Source of the DNA: Acheta domesticus
Lineage: Eukaryota; Arthropoda; Insecta; Orthoptera; Gryllidae
Length of the DNA stretch: 64,000 nt
Direction of reading: 5' to 3'
Assembly: GCA_031308135.1 (NCBI GenBank)
Contig: JAHLJT010009419.1
Coordinates: 186,931,829-186,995,828, forward strand
Both the position numbers and the translations under genes were made by a program. Shown here one piece after another: positions 1 through 11,379 of this stretch. The notes under the pieces were generated by a model. The model made no database searches. It saw only the letters and a list, made by a program, of their open reading frames with translations, and was not told the DNA's origin. How positions within the stretch are numbered: the stretch's first letter is position 1; every line of letters begins with the position of its first letter.

Positions 1-139
1 GAAAATTGACGTGAGGCGAGTGTGGCTCGTGGAACTATCCAGAAAGAACGGTGTGCGTTGCCCGCATCACGAGCAGAGGACAGGCTTAAATAATTTTGTG
101 CCGAGCTAAGAAGTGGTGCAAAATTCGCCGGACGAACTA

Positions 140-1290
140 GAAGCAGTAAACGTGATTTGGTTAGCGCTGCAGTTATTTTAAAGCGCAATTACAACACATA
201 GTTCACCGACGCAAAAATTCCATTTGCAAAGCCCGAGAGACTTGGTGCGTGGGCTTTGGTCGTGCGGCTGGAGACAAGAGGGGAAAGAAGAATTCAGGCG
301 GAGGAGAAGCCGAACGTCCCGAAGAGTACGTGCGAAGGGCGTGGATCGCCGCGGGATGTGAAAATTGGACGTCGTAGCAGCAAGGCAGAGGAACGTCGGC
401 AAGGTGACGCGAGGGCAGTCGAAGCGTGAGAGACCGTGATGTACAAACCAAAAGAAACGCCGCAAAGGTAAAACTTGCGACATTTTTCCCCTCTTCTTGC
501 ACTGTCGTACGAAGAGTTAGAGGCTTCTTGAACTGTTATTCAGAAGGCAATTAAGTAGGCAGAAAGTGAGAAAATTTAAAATTTCTACGGACTAAGTTGA
601 TCACAATTCATTTCTCTGTTTTAAATTGAATTCCTTGTACTGTTTTTGCTGCAATTGATGTAAAATTTCATTTAATTACGTAATCGGGGAACATTAAATT
701 GTGAAATTGTTTTATGAAAGTGTAAATGTAAAGATTAATTTAATGGTAAATTGGTATGCTATAATACACTCTTCAATATTGCTGAGATAATTGTATTCTT
801 TTTATGCTTTGGTAATCTGCGAGTGATCTCTCGTACTCGGTACTTGTGGGCATCGCAGAATCAATTAAGGAAATAAGTTCATTTAAGGGTCCGTGCACGG
901 AGAATGAACGAATGAAGGTAGAAGCAAAGGCAAAAGCAAAGAAAACCCGAGGGTACATTTTCTTCTTAAAATTTATTAGTTTGCCGATTTACTTTGAAGT
1001 TGTCGAATGAACGACACTGCAATTAGTTTCCGTTTTACAACCTAGGTTAAGCCGATTGTGATCGAGAGCGATCATTAGTAATTAGGGAGCATATGTGTAT
1101 GATTTTGTACAACTTCCTATTTCTAGAATATATGTGCTTTGGTTACTCATTCACTTTGATTTGTGTCAAAGGTTCATACCTTTCTCATACCCTAAAGATC
1201 CTGCCTCCTGAGAAAAGCTCGTTTCAACGCGAGCATTCATTCGAACACGCCCGCTTGGGACCTATATGGTGTGGGGAGCAAGAGGCGTGT
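140..1290. other. No recognisable gene (copy A, left part)
   Basis: Moderately AT-rich sequence with only short frames. None stays open in copy B (51650-52830), where one-base indels shift every frame. I recognise no repeat family here. Confidence 0.6.
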
Positions 1291-1292
1291 TA

Positions 1293-1294
<2 letters not shown>

Positions 1295-1336
<42 letters not shown>
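1295..1336. repeat. (AT)n microsatellite
   Basis: Uninterrupted AT dinucleotides over about 42 bp, followed by a short CA-rich tail. The same site in copy B (52831-52840) has only about 9 bp of AT. Confidence 0.95.
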
Positions 1337-1346
<10 letters not shown>

Positions 1347-2200
1347 ACGCCGAGACATAACAATAAGAACATGTAAACAACCATTTAAGTGGTTACTCAA
1401 AGCCGACAGCGCACAAGAAATGACTTAAAAAACAATTAAAATTAATTTTTGTATTAGAATGTCTCCTTATCATTGCATATCTACTAGTCGTCAGTACTCT
1501 TAAATATGCATATTGTGATGTCGAGCATTTCCTGAGAGATTGGCGAATTTTTATTTCACAATTAATAGGTACCACCAAGCAAATAATATACAACAAGAGT
1601 CAATGTGATTCCAATCCCTTAACATTTGTACGCTATTAGCACAGTGACTCACGTGAAACACAAATGTAACGACGCTGACTGTTTAACATATTTATAGCAT
1701 ACCTTTGGAATAATCATATTATACATACAATTCAGGATATTTTTTAATTACAATTTGGATAAACGCAATGAAAAAAATTCATACCAGAAATGGGTGAGAT
1801 TGGGCAAGTAAGGCAAGAACACTGAAACAGGGCAGTACTTTACAAATCAAATAAATAAATTATCACTTTTAAATAAGCAACAACGTCTTGTGGAGAAACA
1901 TTTTGTAACTTTATTATTGCATGCTTAAATTCTTTATCACATTTAATTAAATTCTTTAATTGTAACAAATTGAAGTCACATATGTATTGTCGCTGTGGAA
2001 AACATTCTAACATTTTCATAACTGGTCTCCAGGCCAAATTGTCTTGTCAAGAAATTGTTACTGCAAGCATTCTCTCCCTGAAGTACTCATATAATAAACA
2101 CAATTAAAAAAAAGCCAAATAAATAAATTGCCGAAAGGCAGAGAGCCTTTTATTCAAGCGATCACATAAATCTTGAAACGATTCGCACGGGCCCTTGGCT
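1337..2200. other. AT-rich stretch, nothing recognised
   Basis: AT-rich, full of stops in all frames. Present with scattered differences at 52840-53690 in copy B. Confidence 0.6.
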
Positions 2201-2204
2201 GCAA

Positions 2205-2880
2205 AAAGGCGGCAAGGCAGAGGAGCCGGAAACGAGGGTTGAGGGGGCTTGGCGCGGGAGGGAGAGGGGGTGGCTGTGACAGCGAGAGCGATCCGCGAGG
2301 CCGTCAACGCGCGGAGTAGGGTGGGGGTGTGGTGGGGTGGGGTGGGGAGGGGGGCAGGGCGATTGAGGGTGTGCGCGGAATCTGCTCGACTGACCACTCG
2401 TCGCGAGGGCGTCGGAGGAGGAGGAGGGGGGTCGTAAGTCACCCCCTCTATCGCGCTGCCACAGGCGCTCCCTCCCCCCTCCCTCCCGGCCGGCTCCGCG
2501 GAAACGCTTTTCCCCTTTGCCGCGTTGCTCCTTTTTGCGTTATAAATAAATTTGTAACCTTCCTCGCCTTTTATAGGACCGTAATCATATAAAGAAGAAA
2601 TACGGTAAATTTTACGATCATAGAAAACTAGCCGTCCCCTCGACAGGAGCGCCGTAAATTTCGTATAGGCAAGTGGGGAGGCGGACGCGGCGCGGCTCTC
2701 CGTGGCGCGCCGAGGTGCCGCGATAGCGCCCCTGGCGGTCGACGAGTGTACTTGCGTGGCAGGTGCTCCGAGATTCGCGGGCTCTCGGAGTCGCGAAGCG
2801 GCGCGGCGCGGCGGGGCGCGGCGGTGAGCGCACGGATGTAGAATGTGCGAAGCGTGGAGCGTAGGAAAAGGGAAGGGGAC
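2205..2880. promoter_or_regulatory. GC-rich island with central TATAAATAA, identical core in both copies
   Basis: A G-rich block (2205-2450) and a GC-rich block (2680-2830) flank an AT-richer core. TATAAATAA lies at 2541-2549 and a second TTTATAGGACC-type motif near 2570. Positions 2490-2696 match 54013-54219 without a mismatch or indel by eye, while flanks differ more. The island shape and TATA motif suggest a promoter or other regulatory element. No downstream exon could be shown, so this is inference. Confidence 0.35.
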
Positions 2881-3335
2881 TTTTCAAGAGTACATTTTAT
2901 AACCTTTGTGTTACGTTCAATGCAGTGAGATTTCTTTAAATTTGAGTATAAGAGGTGCGCAATAACGAAGTATTATCGTTATTACATACATACTAAATCT
3001 TTGAGATTACATCGCACAAAAAATCTGTAGAAATGTTACAACAGAAAAGTATTATATATTTACTATATGGAGAATCGAAACGCAAAATTTGTTGTTTCAT
3101 TCTTATTTTCCAAAAGTAATGAAATGAAGGAGGTTTATAAAATATCAAACAATACAATCACTATTCATTGTGAACGCAGGGTTTCTAATAATAAAACTGA
3201 AATGTTTTATATTTATCAAGATCTATACATGATGTATTTGGAGAAAGATACAGTAGAAAGAGTAGTGGGATACTATTTATCTTAATTTCAATAACGTAAT
3301 ACTTTAGTTATAATTAAAATCACTGTTTTTCTGTA

Positions 3336-4494
3336 AGAGAGAGAGATGGAGAGAGAGAGACGGGAAGAGAGAGACGGGAAGAGAGAGACGGGAAGAGAGA
3401 GACGGGAAGAGAGAGACGGGAAGAGAGAGACAGGAAGAGAGAGACGGGAAGAGAGAGACGGGAAGAGAGAGACGGGAAGAGAGAGACTGGGAGAGAGAGA
3501 CTGGGAGAGAGAGACTGGGAGAGGGAGACTGGGAGAGAGAGACTGGGAGAGAGAGACTGGGAGAGCGAGACGGGGAGAGAGAGACGGGGAGAGAGAGACG
3601 GGGGAGAGAGAGACGGGGAGAGAGACGGGGAGAGAGAGACGGGGAGAGAGAGACGGGGAGAGTGAGACGGGGAGTGTGAGACGGGGAGAGTGAGACGGGG
3701 AGAGTGAGACGGGGAGAGTGAGACGGGAGAGTGAGACGGGGAGAGTGAGACGGGGAGAGTGAGACGGGGAGAGTGAGACGGGGAGAGTGAGACGGGGAGA
3801 GTGAGACGGGGAGAGTGAGACGGGGAGAGTGAGACGGGGAGAGTGAGACGGGGAGAGTGAGACGGGGAGAGTGAGACGGGGAGAGTGAGACGGGGAGAGT
3901 GAGACGGGGAGAGTGAGACGGGGAGAGTGAGACGGGGAGAGTGAGACGGGGAGAGTGAGACGGGGAGAGTGAGACGGGGAGAGTGAGACGGGGAGAGTGA
4001 GACGGGGAGAGTGAGACGGGGAGAGTGAGACGGGGAGAGTGAGACGGGGAGAGTGAGACGGGGAGAGTGAGACGGGGAGAGTGAGACGGGGAGAGTGAGA
4101 CGGGGAGAGTGAGACGGGGAGAGTGAGACGGGGAGAGTGAGACGGGGAGAGTGAGACGGGGAGAGGGAGACGGGGAGAGGGAGACGGGGAGAGGGAGACG
4201 GGGAGAGGGAGACGGGGAGAGGGAGACGGGGAGAGGGAGACGGGGAGAGGGAGACGGGAGAGGGAGACGGGGAGACGGGGAGACGGGGAGAGGGAGACGG
4301 GGAGAGGGAGACGGGGAGAGGGAGACGGGGAGAGGGAGACGGGGAGAGGGAGACGGGGAGAGGGAGACGGGGAGAGGGAGACGGGGAGAGGGAGACGGGG
4401 AGAGGGAGACGGGGAGAGGGAGACGGGGAGAGGGAGACGGGGAGAGGGAGACGGGGAGAGGGAGACGGGGAGAGGGAGACGGGGAGAGGGAGAT
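3336..4494. repeat. 14-bp purine-rich minisatellite, long allele
   Basis: Tandem 14-bp units run in blocks: AGAGAGAGACGGGA first, then AGAGAGAGACTGGG, then a ~500-bp block of AGAGTGAGACGGGG, then AGAGGGAGACGGGG. Copy B (54864-55264) is 401 bp and lacks the AGAGTGAGACGGGG block. Since 14 is not a multiple of 3, every frame translates into the same 14-residue cycle; the ~400-residue open frames on the minus strand are artefacts. Confidence 0.97.
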
Positions 4495-5390
4495 GAAGAG
4501 CAGAACAACGTCTGCTCGGTTCCGCTAGTATATAATAAAGAGAAGGAGTATGCCTACACAGTGGAGACAACTAAGACATTTTCTTCTGTATACTAGCATT
4601 ATAAACGACTTTTTCTGTTGCAAGAAATCGTTCATAAAAGGGGCTTTGTTGGCACAAATCATGACGTATTAGAATTTTACGCCATGAATGATTGCATCAC
4701 TCATCAACCAATCGCAGCAAGTGAATAGTGGGGTGATAGCTGTAAACGGAACAGGCGACCACCGTTTTTTTTTGCAGAAATGTTAAATACCCGAGTCAAA
4801 ATGCTTATTTCATGCCTAAATTTCATGCTCATGCTTAAGCTCCATGTATCATATTTATAAAACTGTTCACTAGGAAAAATTTCATTTTACTTAACTAAGA
4901 AGAGACGATTTTTGTGATCTGTCACTTTTCTTGTGCTCCAACGGTATCCTTGTACGGAAAACTGCGTATAATTACTCTAAAAGATAATACGATAGGATAC
5001 GATAGGATTGGTAGTCTCCGTCATTACAACATCCCTACCAGGAACCTTGAACACTCCCTTGTTGCGATGCTTCCCTCATACGCAATCGCGTATCTCGTCT
5101 CGAAATATGTGGCGATCTCTTAGCTATTATTTCCAGCGTATTTTCTCCAGACATTTGCGTCCACGTATGTGACGAGCGCCGCAGACTTTTCTGAGAGTAA
5201 GCGAGTGGGAGGCTTATGCCTCATATTCTATATAGGTGGTTCGTATCGTGACTAAATTGGTGGCTTGTGTTTACATTACACTGTATTAAGGATGATAGGG
5301 TGACTATGAGGGGTAACGTTAGATTACAATGAGAAAAAAATCTGAATCTCCCAACTACATTAGCACAATTAGAAAGTATTCGGTGAAAAT
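4495..5390. other. Unannotated unique-looking stretch
   Basis: Very similar to 55265-56150 in copy B (about 1 difference per 100-200 bases by eye). A 69-codon frame at 4914-5123 is open in both copies, but such high identity makes this uninformative. No element recognised. Confidence 0.5.
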
Positions 5391-5394
5391 AAAG

Positions 5395-5610
5395 CAAAGG
5401 GCTCGGCGCGTATCGCGCTAATTTCGCAGTCGGGAGGTCCGGTTTCGATCCCCGGGCCGTCCATCCTGTTTGGGGTTTTACGTGGTTTCCCGCGATCAAA
5501 AGGCGAATGATGGGATGGTTCAAAAATACCACACTCACCTCCCTCCTCCCACCACCTTCCACCATCATCCTAATCTTTTCAACACTCATCATCACCCTAT
5601 CACTTCATTC
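5395..5610 (+). mobile_element. tRNA-derived SINE (family B)
   Basis: A degenerate RNA polymerase III B box (GGTTTCGATCCCC, 5441-5453) is followed by a body with GGGGTTTTACGTGGTTTCCC and GATGGGATGGTTCAAAAA. The same order of motifs occurs on the minus strand at 18130-18420 and in copy B at 56155-56375. The shared head and body in separate places define a dispersed SINE family. The A box is weak, and the 3' end (CAT/CTC-rich) is approximate. Confidence 0.7.
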
Positions 5611-6400
5611 AGTACCATCAGGGAAAGCAACTAGAAACTACCCTGATTATATCCTCCCAAGAAAACACATCTTGATGATTACAGTGTGGAGCCATCTAAA
5701 TGAGTCATCTAACTATCATCTACGGAATAACAAGGCTAAAGAAGAAAATTCGATTAAATCAAGGAAAATTGGACATAATTGATTCCTGAAAGTGAATCGT
5801 GTGTACAGTTGTGTAAAAAACGTCCGTAATGTTAGTCAACTGAATATCTGAGTTTTCACTAACTGCCTACACGTAGCATATAAGAATACGTTTGTTGCAG
5901 ACAAGTGTTTTCTCAGTGCACGGATGAGGTGATGTTAAAATGGTACGAGAAGCCAACCACACCTCAACCACGAGGTTGAAATACATATGCCTTTCACGGA
6001 GCTTAACTCCGCAGCCTTCAGCTGTGAGTAATTGGACGCTGCTCATTAGCGCCACCAGAACGCTAACGCCACCTGAGCTGCTCTGCCACGTTACCTATGG
6101 CCACTTTTACCCAGTAGGTGAATACATCACAATCGTTCTCGCCAAACCCCACTGTCTCAGGCGTTTGCCAAAATAATTTTCTGTATAATTTCTTCACTAC
6201 AAATTAACTGAGCGAAATGAATCGAGAATAATTCTCATGATTTCACAGCAGTGACTTCACACGCACAGACTTACAGTTCTAGTGTTTTTGAAATTAGCTG
6301 GCCTCCAACAGTTCGTACTTCAGTCCCTCCTTGTAGCAGAGGAGACTGTGATGGGGATCACACATTACCTTCTAGTACGATACTGTCTTTCACTCGCCAT
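5611..6400. other. No gene recognised
   Basis: Mixed-composition sequence between the SINE and a C-rich island. Short frames here are not preserved in copy B because of indels (for example near 6015-6030 against 56785). Confidence 0.5.
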
Positions 6401-6404
6401 GAAT

Positions 6405-7000
6405 ACTACCGCTGCCCGCTCCGCCCCGCCCTCCCCCTCACCCCTGATACAGGATTCGCCCTCCCTGACCCCCGTCCCCGCCCTGCCCCACCCGCGCTAT
6501 CCCTTCCATCTCCTCCACTCCCTTTGCCACCGCTAACACCACCACCTCCGGTCGCCTCAGCCGTTTGAACCCATTTTCAACCGCTCCCAGCGAACTTAAA
6601 TTCCCCCAAGCCACCTCCGCCGCCTACTTCTAAACCCCCTGTACCCCCAAGGCTCGGTCATCGCTGGCATCTGTCTCCTCTTCCACCTCCGTCGCTATTG
6701 CCGTCACCTTCAACCTCCACCGCCGTCCTCCGGCGCCGCCGCCGCCGCTGCCCCCAGCCAGTGCTGACGGCGAGAGCCTCTCCACTTCAAAGCGACCTCG
6801 ACGCGCTGCCTAAATTTGGTTAACTCTTGAAGTTTGTGTGCAGAAGAGGCAGCGTCCACCCGGCCGTGCTGCGAACCCCTCCCCCCCTTCTACTCGCCGG
6901 GCCGGGCTACCGGCGACGGCCGGCGCTGTCAGTCGTGGTGAGCGCCAGGGGTGTTCGGAGCTTTAGCGACAAAGTGGGCGCCAGCGTCAGGTTTTCTCAC
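6405..7000. other. C-rich/GC-rich island
   Basis: Dense CCC, GCC and CCG runs with high CpG, matching 57170-57740 in copy B. A frame starting at 6827 gives the same first ~50 residues in both copies, but a one-base T-run difference changes its end (7078 against 57766). It could be a 5' exon or promoter region; coding function is not supported. Confidence 0.4.
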
Positions 7001-7104
7001 ACGAGCGTCTTAGTATCGTCTTTAATAGTTATGATTCTCCCGAAAGGTGGACATTCTTTGTACGTTAAGTTACTGTGATGTCATATATCATTTAAAATAA
7101 ATAC

Positions 7105-7437
7105 CACACAATAAATACATTAAAAGAAACGAAGTGGTATGGGAAAGAGCTGGGGTTCAAACAACCATAACCAGAAGACTAGAAAATAAAGCTCTTCAAT
7201 GGTACGGACATGTCCAGAGGATGCAAAATGAGAGATGGCCAATTCAAATTTTAAACTGGATACCTGAAAGGAGGCGTAGAAGAGGTAGACCTGTTTTGGC
7301 CTGGAAGACGTATATACAGGAAGTAATGAATGAGAAAGGACTAGAAGAAGGTCAATGGAATGACCGAAAAATATGGAAATCGAAAACGGCAAACTCTTAG
7401 GGGTAGAACCGACGAAGAAGAAAGAAGAAATAAATAC
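7105..7437 (+). mobile_element. 5'-truncated non-LTR retrotransposon insertion (copy A only)
   Basis: These 333 bp are absent from copy B, where 57848-57857 holds a single AAATAAATAC. In copy A this 10-mer is present on both sides (7095-7104 and 7428-7437), a target-site duplication of target-primed retrotransposition. The insert ends in a GAA-rich tail, as expected for a LINE 3' end. Absence in copy B gives a clean empty site. Confidence 0.92.
7134..7400 (+). pseudogene. C-terminal end of a LINE endonuclease/reverse transcriptase (fragment)
   Basis: An 88-residue frame with the signature of the extreme C-terminus of many arthropod non-LTR polyproteins: LQWYGHVQRM, a tryptophan-containing linker, then an arginine-rich RRRRRGRPVLAW segment and a GLEEGQW...DR..W ending. 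In full-length elements this region follows the reverse-transcriptase domain. Endonuclease and catalytic RT parts are missing, so this is a dead 5'-truncated copy that came in with the 333-bp insertion. The first ATG is only the first methionine of the fragment, not a real start. The family assignment rests on motif recognition; the clade is not resolved. Confidence 0.8.
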
Positions 7438-8185
7438 CTGTACAGAGATGTACGCACTCATCAAATGATAGTAGATGGTAGATCAAAGTAGGGTCAAATA
7501 TTTCATCGAATTGGGAATGACATACATAAGATTTTTTAATTATGACGATTGCCGAATCAAAATATTAAATTTATGTTTAAACATTTTGAGCTCTTTTATT
7601 GTATAAAATATATTTTATAACTTTTAACTCTGTCTTTTATGTTTTAACTTTTCAGTGTCTTTGATAAAAAAGAAATATATTGTTCTCTTCTTGAATCCCT
7701 CATCCCTCACAAGAAAAATCATGTACACATGTGATTTTTTTAAACTTAAAGGCTTTAAAAAAGTAACCCATATGTTATAAAATGAGGAGCATTATTTTCA
7801 ACACAAAACAACACAAAACTAGTGAAGAAAATATATGGAAAAAGTTTTGAAGAATTAAAAAATTATGAGAAAACACCAAATTTTAAACAAAATCCTCAAA
7901 GGCAGTTAGGCATTAATGTTGGTTGCCGTTTCTGCTACATTTAGACTTCCCATCAGAGTATCATTAAATCTAAAATACCTGGATACCAACTGGTTAATAT
8001 GTTGAAGAAAAATAAATTATTTAAATCGAGAAACGTGTGGAACAATGGATTAATTAACATTAAAAGAATACCCAAAGTATTGTATAACTCTCTATGAAAG
8101 TCGGTTAAATAACACAATATAAAATCTATTTCATCCCGAGTGCCCATTGCAGAATGTTATTTCGTTGAAGTGGAGTCGATTAAAT
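7438..8185. other. AT-rich end of copy A
   Basis: AT-rich, no gene seen. It matches 57858-58047 plus 60607-61167 in copy B. Confidence 0.7.
7624..7627. other. Empty piggyBac target site (TTAA)
   Basis: A single TTAA lies in the same flanking sequence that, in copy B, is split by the piggyBac element between TTAA at 58044-58047 and TTAA at 60607-60610. This is the unoccupied, or precisely excised, version of the site. Confidence 0.93.
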
Positions 8186-9185
8186 NNNNNNNNNNNNNNN
8201 NNNNNNNNNNNNNNNNNNNNNNNNNNNNNNNNNNNNNNNNNNNNNNNNNNNNNNNNNNNNNNNNNNNNNNNNNNNNNNNNNNNNNNNNNNNNNNNNNNNN
8301 NNNNNNNNNNNNNNNNNNNNNNNNNNNNNNNNNNNNNNNNNNNNNNNNNNNNNNNNNNNNNNNNNNNNNNNNNNNNNNNNNNNNNNNNNNNNNNNNNNNN
8401 NNNNNNNNNNNNNNNNNNNNNNNNNNNNNNNNNNNNNNNNNNNNNNNNNNNNNNNNNNNNNNNNNNNNNNNNNNNNNNNNNNNNNNNNNNNNNNNNNNNN
8501 NNNNNNNNNNNNNNNNNNNNNNNNNNNNNNNNNNNNNNNNNNNNNNNNNNNNNNNNNNNNNNNNNNNNNNNNNNNNNNNNNNNNNNNNNNNNNNNNNNNN
8601 NNNNNNNNNNNNNNNNNNNNNNNNNNNNNNNNNNNNNNNNNNNNNNNNNNNNNNNNNNNNNNNNNNNNNNNNNNNNNNNNNNNNNNNNNNNNNNNNNNNN
8701 NNNNNNNNNNNNNNNNNNNNNNNNNNNNNNNNNNNNNNNNNNNNNNNNNNNNNNNNNNNNNNNNNNNNNNNNNNNNNNNNNNNNNNNNNNNNNNNNNNNN
8801 NNNNNNNNNNNNNNNNNNNNNNNNNNNNNNNNNNNNNNNNNNNNNNNNNNNNNNNNNNNNNNNNNNNNNNNNNNNNNNNNNNNNNNNNNNNNNNNNNNNN
8901 NNNNNNNNNNNNNNNNNNNNNNNNNNNNNNNNNNNNNNNNNNNNNNNNNNNNNNNNNNNNNNNNNNNNNNNNNNNNNNNNNNNNNNNNNNNNNNNNNNNN
9001 NNNNNNNNNNNNNNNNNNNNNNNNNNNNNNNNNNNNNNNNNNNNNNNNNNNNNNNNNNNNNNNNNNNNNNNNNNNNNNNNNNNNNNNNNNNNNNNNNNNN
9101 NNNNNNNNNNNNNNNNNNNNNNNNNNNNNNNNNNNNNNNNNNNNNNNNNNNNNNNNNNNNNNNNNNNNNNNNNNNNNNNNNNNNN
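8186..9185. other. Assembly gap of 1000 N
   Basis: Exactly 1000 N, a fixed-size scaffold gap. The last real bases before it match copy B right up to the start of the 28-bp satellite at 61176, so the contig probably broke at that array. Confidence 0.98.
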
Positions 9186-9480
9186 CCCCGCGCCCCCGGT
9201 CCCGCCCCTCCCCCCCTGCCCCTCCCGCTGCCCCGCGCGGCCCGCGTCGAGTGTTGTCCTTGCATTACCCGGCGCCGGCACCTCGCCGCCAGAGTACACA
9301 CGCTCCGCTCCCGCCCACGGCCCCGCCCCCGCCCCGCCCCCGCCCCCGCCCGCCCCGCCCTCATCGTTCCCTGTCGGCGCAGCACCTCCCGCCCACTCCA
9401 TTCGCGCCCGCACCTCCGCTTCCACGAAGAATCAGGGCAGGTGCGTCTATACAGAGGCTGATTTATACACCGGGCCGCCT
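9186..9480. other. C-rich contig edge
   Basis: Extremely C-rich and CpG-rich start of contig 2 with CCGCCC runs. It does not resemble what follows the satellite in copy B (62480 onward). Open frames extending into the N run are meaningless. Confidence 0.6.
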
Positions 9481-10920
9481 CTAATATAATAGTAGTAGTT
9501 AATAGAAGATTAGGCACCCTGGCCACAGTGATGTCTAACCCGCTCGGTAAACAGAATTTGCTTTAAATGAGTACACATTGAGTATAAATAATGTCTTGAT
9601 TGAAATTTAAACATTCAAAACTAATTAAATATGCGAATTAAGTACTACATGAAAGTAAAAAAAATTTTTAAATTAAAAAAAGTAAAAAATTTAATTTTAA
9701 AAATCTTTAAAATGTCCATCAAATCAAATTGTTGGAATTGTAGTACATGTAAATTTTGTTTCTTATGGCCAAATGCCAAGTGTTTTAATAAAACTATCCT
9801 TGTATACAACTTTGATAATATAATCACTATAAACTGAATGATCATCAACCAGGAAAAGGGCAGTTTGAAAGGTGATGTAATAAGAATGGACGCTTGTTTT
9901 TGTTTTATATTTCAAGAGAGTTAACGTTAGAGAGAGTTAATTTGGTACATATACAAGCTAAAGCTTATATTTGTCTAATGAAATAAGTTTGTCATTCTGC
10001 AACATTTCGACTTTGATATTCATCAATTTTCTGTACATTTCGATTTACATTGTATTGAACGTTAGAATAAGAGAGAGAAGATAAGAAAATAGTGATTAAT
10101 CAATGTCAAGGAAACTGAGTTGTACCACGAGTCGTTTGTTTATTTTCCAATAGCTGTAGGGACCATGTTGAACTGGACTTCTCAAGCGAGAAATAACCAT
10201 CAGTAGAGTATATGAATCATTAACTGGATACAGTTGGCTAAGATGGGATAAGTCTTTTCTTCTCCAAGTGTCTTCTTCTCCTTCTCTAATTCTCTCCTTC
10301 CTCTATATCCATTTTCTTCCTCTTCCTCCTCTATATTATTTTCCATCTCTATCCATTTCATGCAAGGAATGAAATATTGTTCATTATGCAGTCACAAAGA
10401 CGTTGATTTAAATCATTTTTTATAAATGCATTTTAACGCTTAGATAGAATTTTCATTTCAGGTTGATGAAAATATAAATGATTTTTTTCACTGCAAATTA
10501 AAATAATAATTTGAAAAAAAATTCTTCACAAACTCACTTAATTTTGCATAACATAAGTGTAATTTATTATAGCACCCAGCCCTTTATTAACAATGCTTAA
10601 AATACCATCTGAAAAGGTTTTCTTGAATTTTTAAATTAGAGCAAAATCATATACCCTCTGCAACAATTTTGAAGAACTTTCCCGTTGCCGGATTAATGCT
10701 GGAGATAAGGGGTATTATATCATTCACTTGTACCAATTTTTTTCTCTTCCTGGCTTTTTCTCAGCTTAAGGCGATACCGATTTGGGTTATCTCCGCGTGT
10801 ACTCTCTATTCCCATCAGGGGGACACATATTAACCTATTACACTAGACCACGCATGTGGACTCTTCTGTCTTGGTTAGTAGACTCACAAGGCCTTCCGCG
10901 ACAGTACAATGCATGAAACA
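9481..10920. other. AT-rich stretch; CT-rich tract inside
   Basis: No gene or element recognised. A pyrimidine-rich low-complexity tract with repeated TTCTTCTC and CTTCCTC lies at about 10255-10350. Confidence 0.6.
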
Positions 10921-10937
10921 CAAAAATAAACAACCAT

Positions 10938-11020
10938 GTCCGCGGCGGGACTCGAATCCGGGAACTTTTGGACTTACGCGCTGAGTCTGCACACTCTCTA
11001 AAGCACCTCGTCCATTGAGG
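10938..11020 (-). mobile_element. tRNA-like SINE head
   Basis: On the minus strand a B-box-like CCGGATTCGAGTCC (10949-10962) lies about 45 bases downstream of a weak A-box-like stretch near 11000. The spacing fits a tRNA-derived promoter. The body, towards lower coordinates, is not clearly assigned. Confidence 0.5.
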
Positions 11021-11149
11021 TCGGCGTCTTGTACCAATATTAAAAGCCAGTCTAATGACTTCAGTAATTCTCTCTCATCTAGGGCACCGCAACAATGCGT
11101 CCGTGAGTGAACATGGGATTCGCAAAGTTTACTTTCTCCTTGCACCATT

Positions 11150-11345
11150 TTCCGCTGCTCGCCGATCTTTCCTTCCTCATCTTTGTCCCCTCCTCTCCCC
11201 TTACACACACGTACCTTTCTGATGCACTACTTCATCACACGTGGGAATTCCAGTCGAGAAGCTCGAGTATGTCCCTACTGGGGAAGATTACCTGGAGATG
11301 GAAAAAGTGTGTAGGTAGGTGCCGGACCTCATGTCACCCCGGGAA
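11150..11345 (+). mobile_element. SINE family A, partial body
   Basis: CGATCTTTCCTTCCTC followed by a TTGTCC/CCTCTCCCCTTACACACAC segment matches the body of the SINE copies at 12588-12920, 15940-16490 (minus) and 34060-34375. The match fades after about 11240. Confidence 0.55.
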
Positions 11346-11379
11346 AAAGAACTGTCCCCTTATAAAGGCAATATTGTAA

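Larger units (their letters stand above)
1..8185 (+). repeat. Duplicated block, copy A (left part outside the window)
   Basis: Position 1 aligns with 51511 and position 8185 with 61167, in the same orientation, with clear homology throughout. Differences are substitutions, many one-base indels, an (AT)n tract, a minisatellite length change, and two mobile-element insertions (7105-7437 only here; 58048-60606 only in copy B). The block starts before base 1 and ends at the N gap. It could be an allelic contig or a true duplication. Confidence 0.95.

Noticed and set aside
3067..3285. 72-codon frame beginning MENRNAKF
   Set aside because: In copy B a TAC-to-TAG change (at about 54751) stops it early. 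No domain recognised.
3288..4570. Minus-strand frames of 406 and 416 codons (Ser/Pro/Leu/Arg)
   Set aside because: Translation of the 14-bp minisatellite; all frames give the same cycle, and length differs by ~250 codons in copy B.
4914..5123. 69-codon frame open in both copies
   Set aside because: The two copies are so similar here that a shared open frame is expected by chance. No domain or upstream exon.
6827..7078. 83-codon frame with ~50 residues shared with copy B (57581-57766)
   Set aside because: The ends differ through a one-base T-run change, and composition explains the openness. A 5' exon remains possible but unsupported.
8140..9526. Open frames across the first N gap
   Set aside because: They consist almost wholly of N. 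The same applies to frames across 50335-51334.
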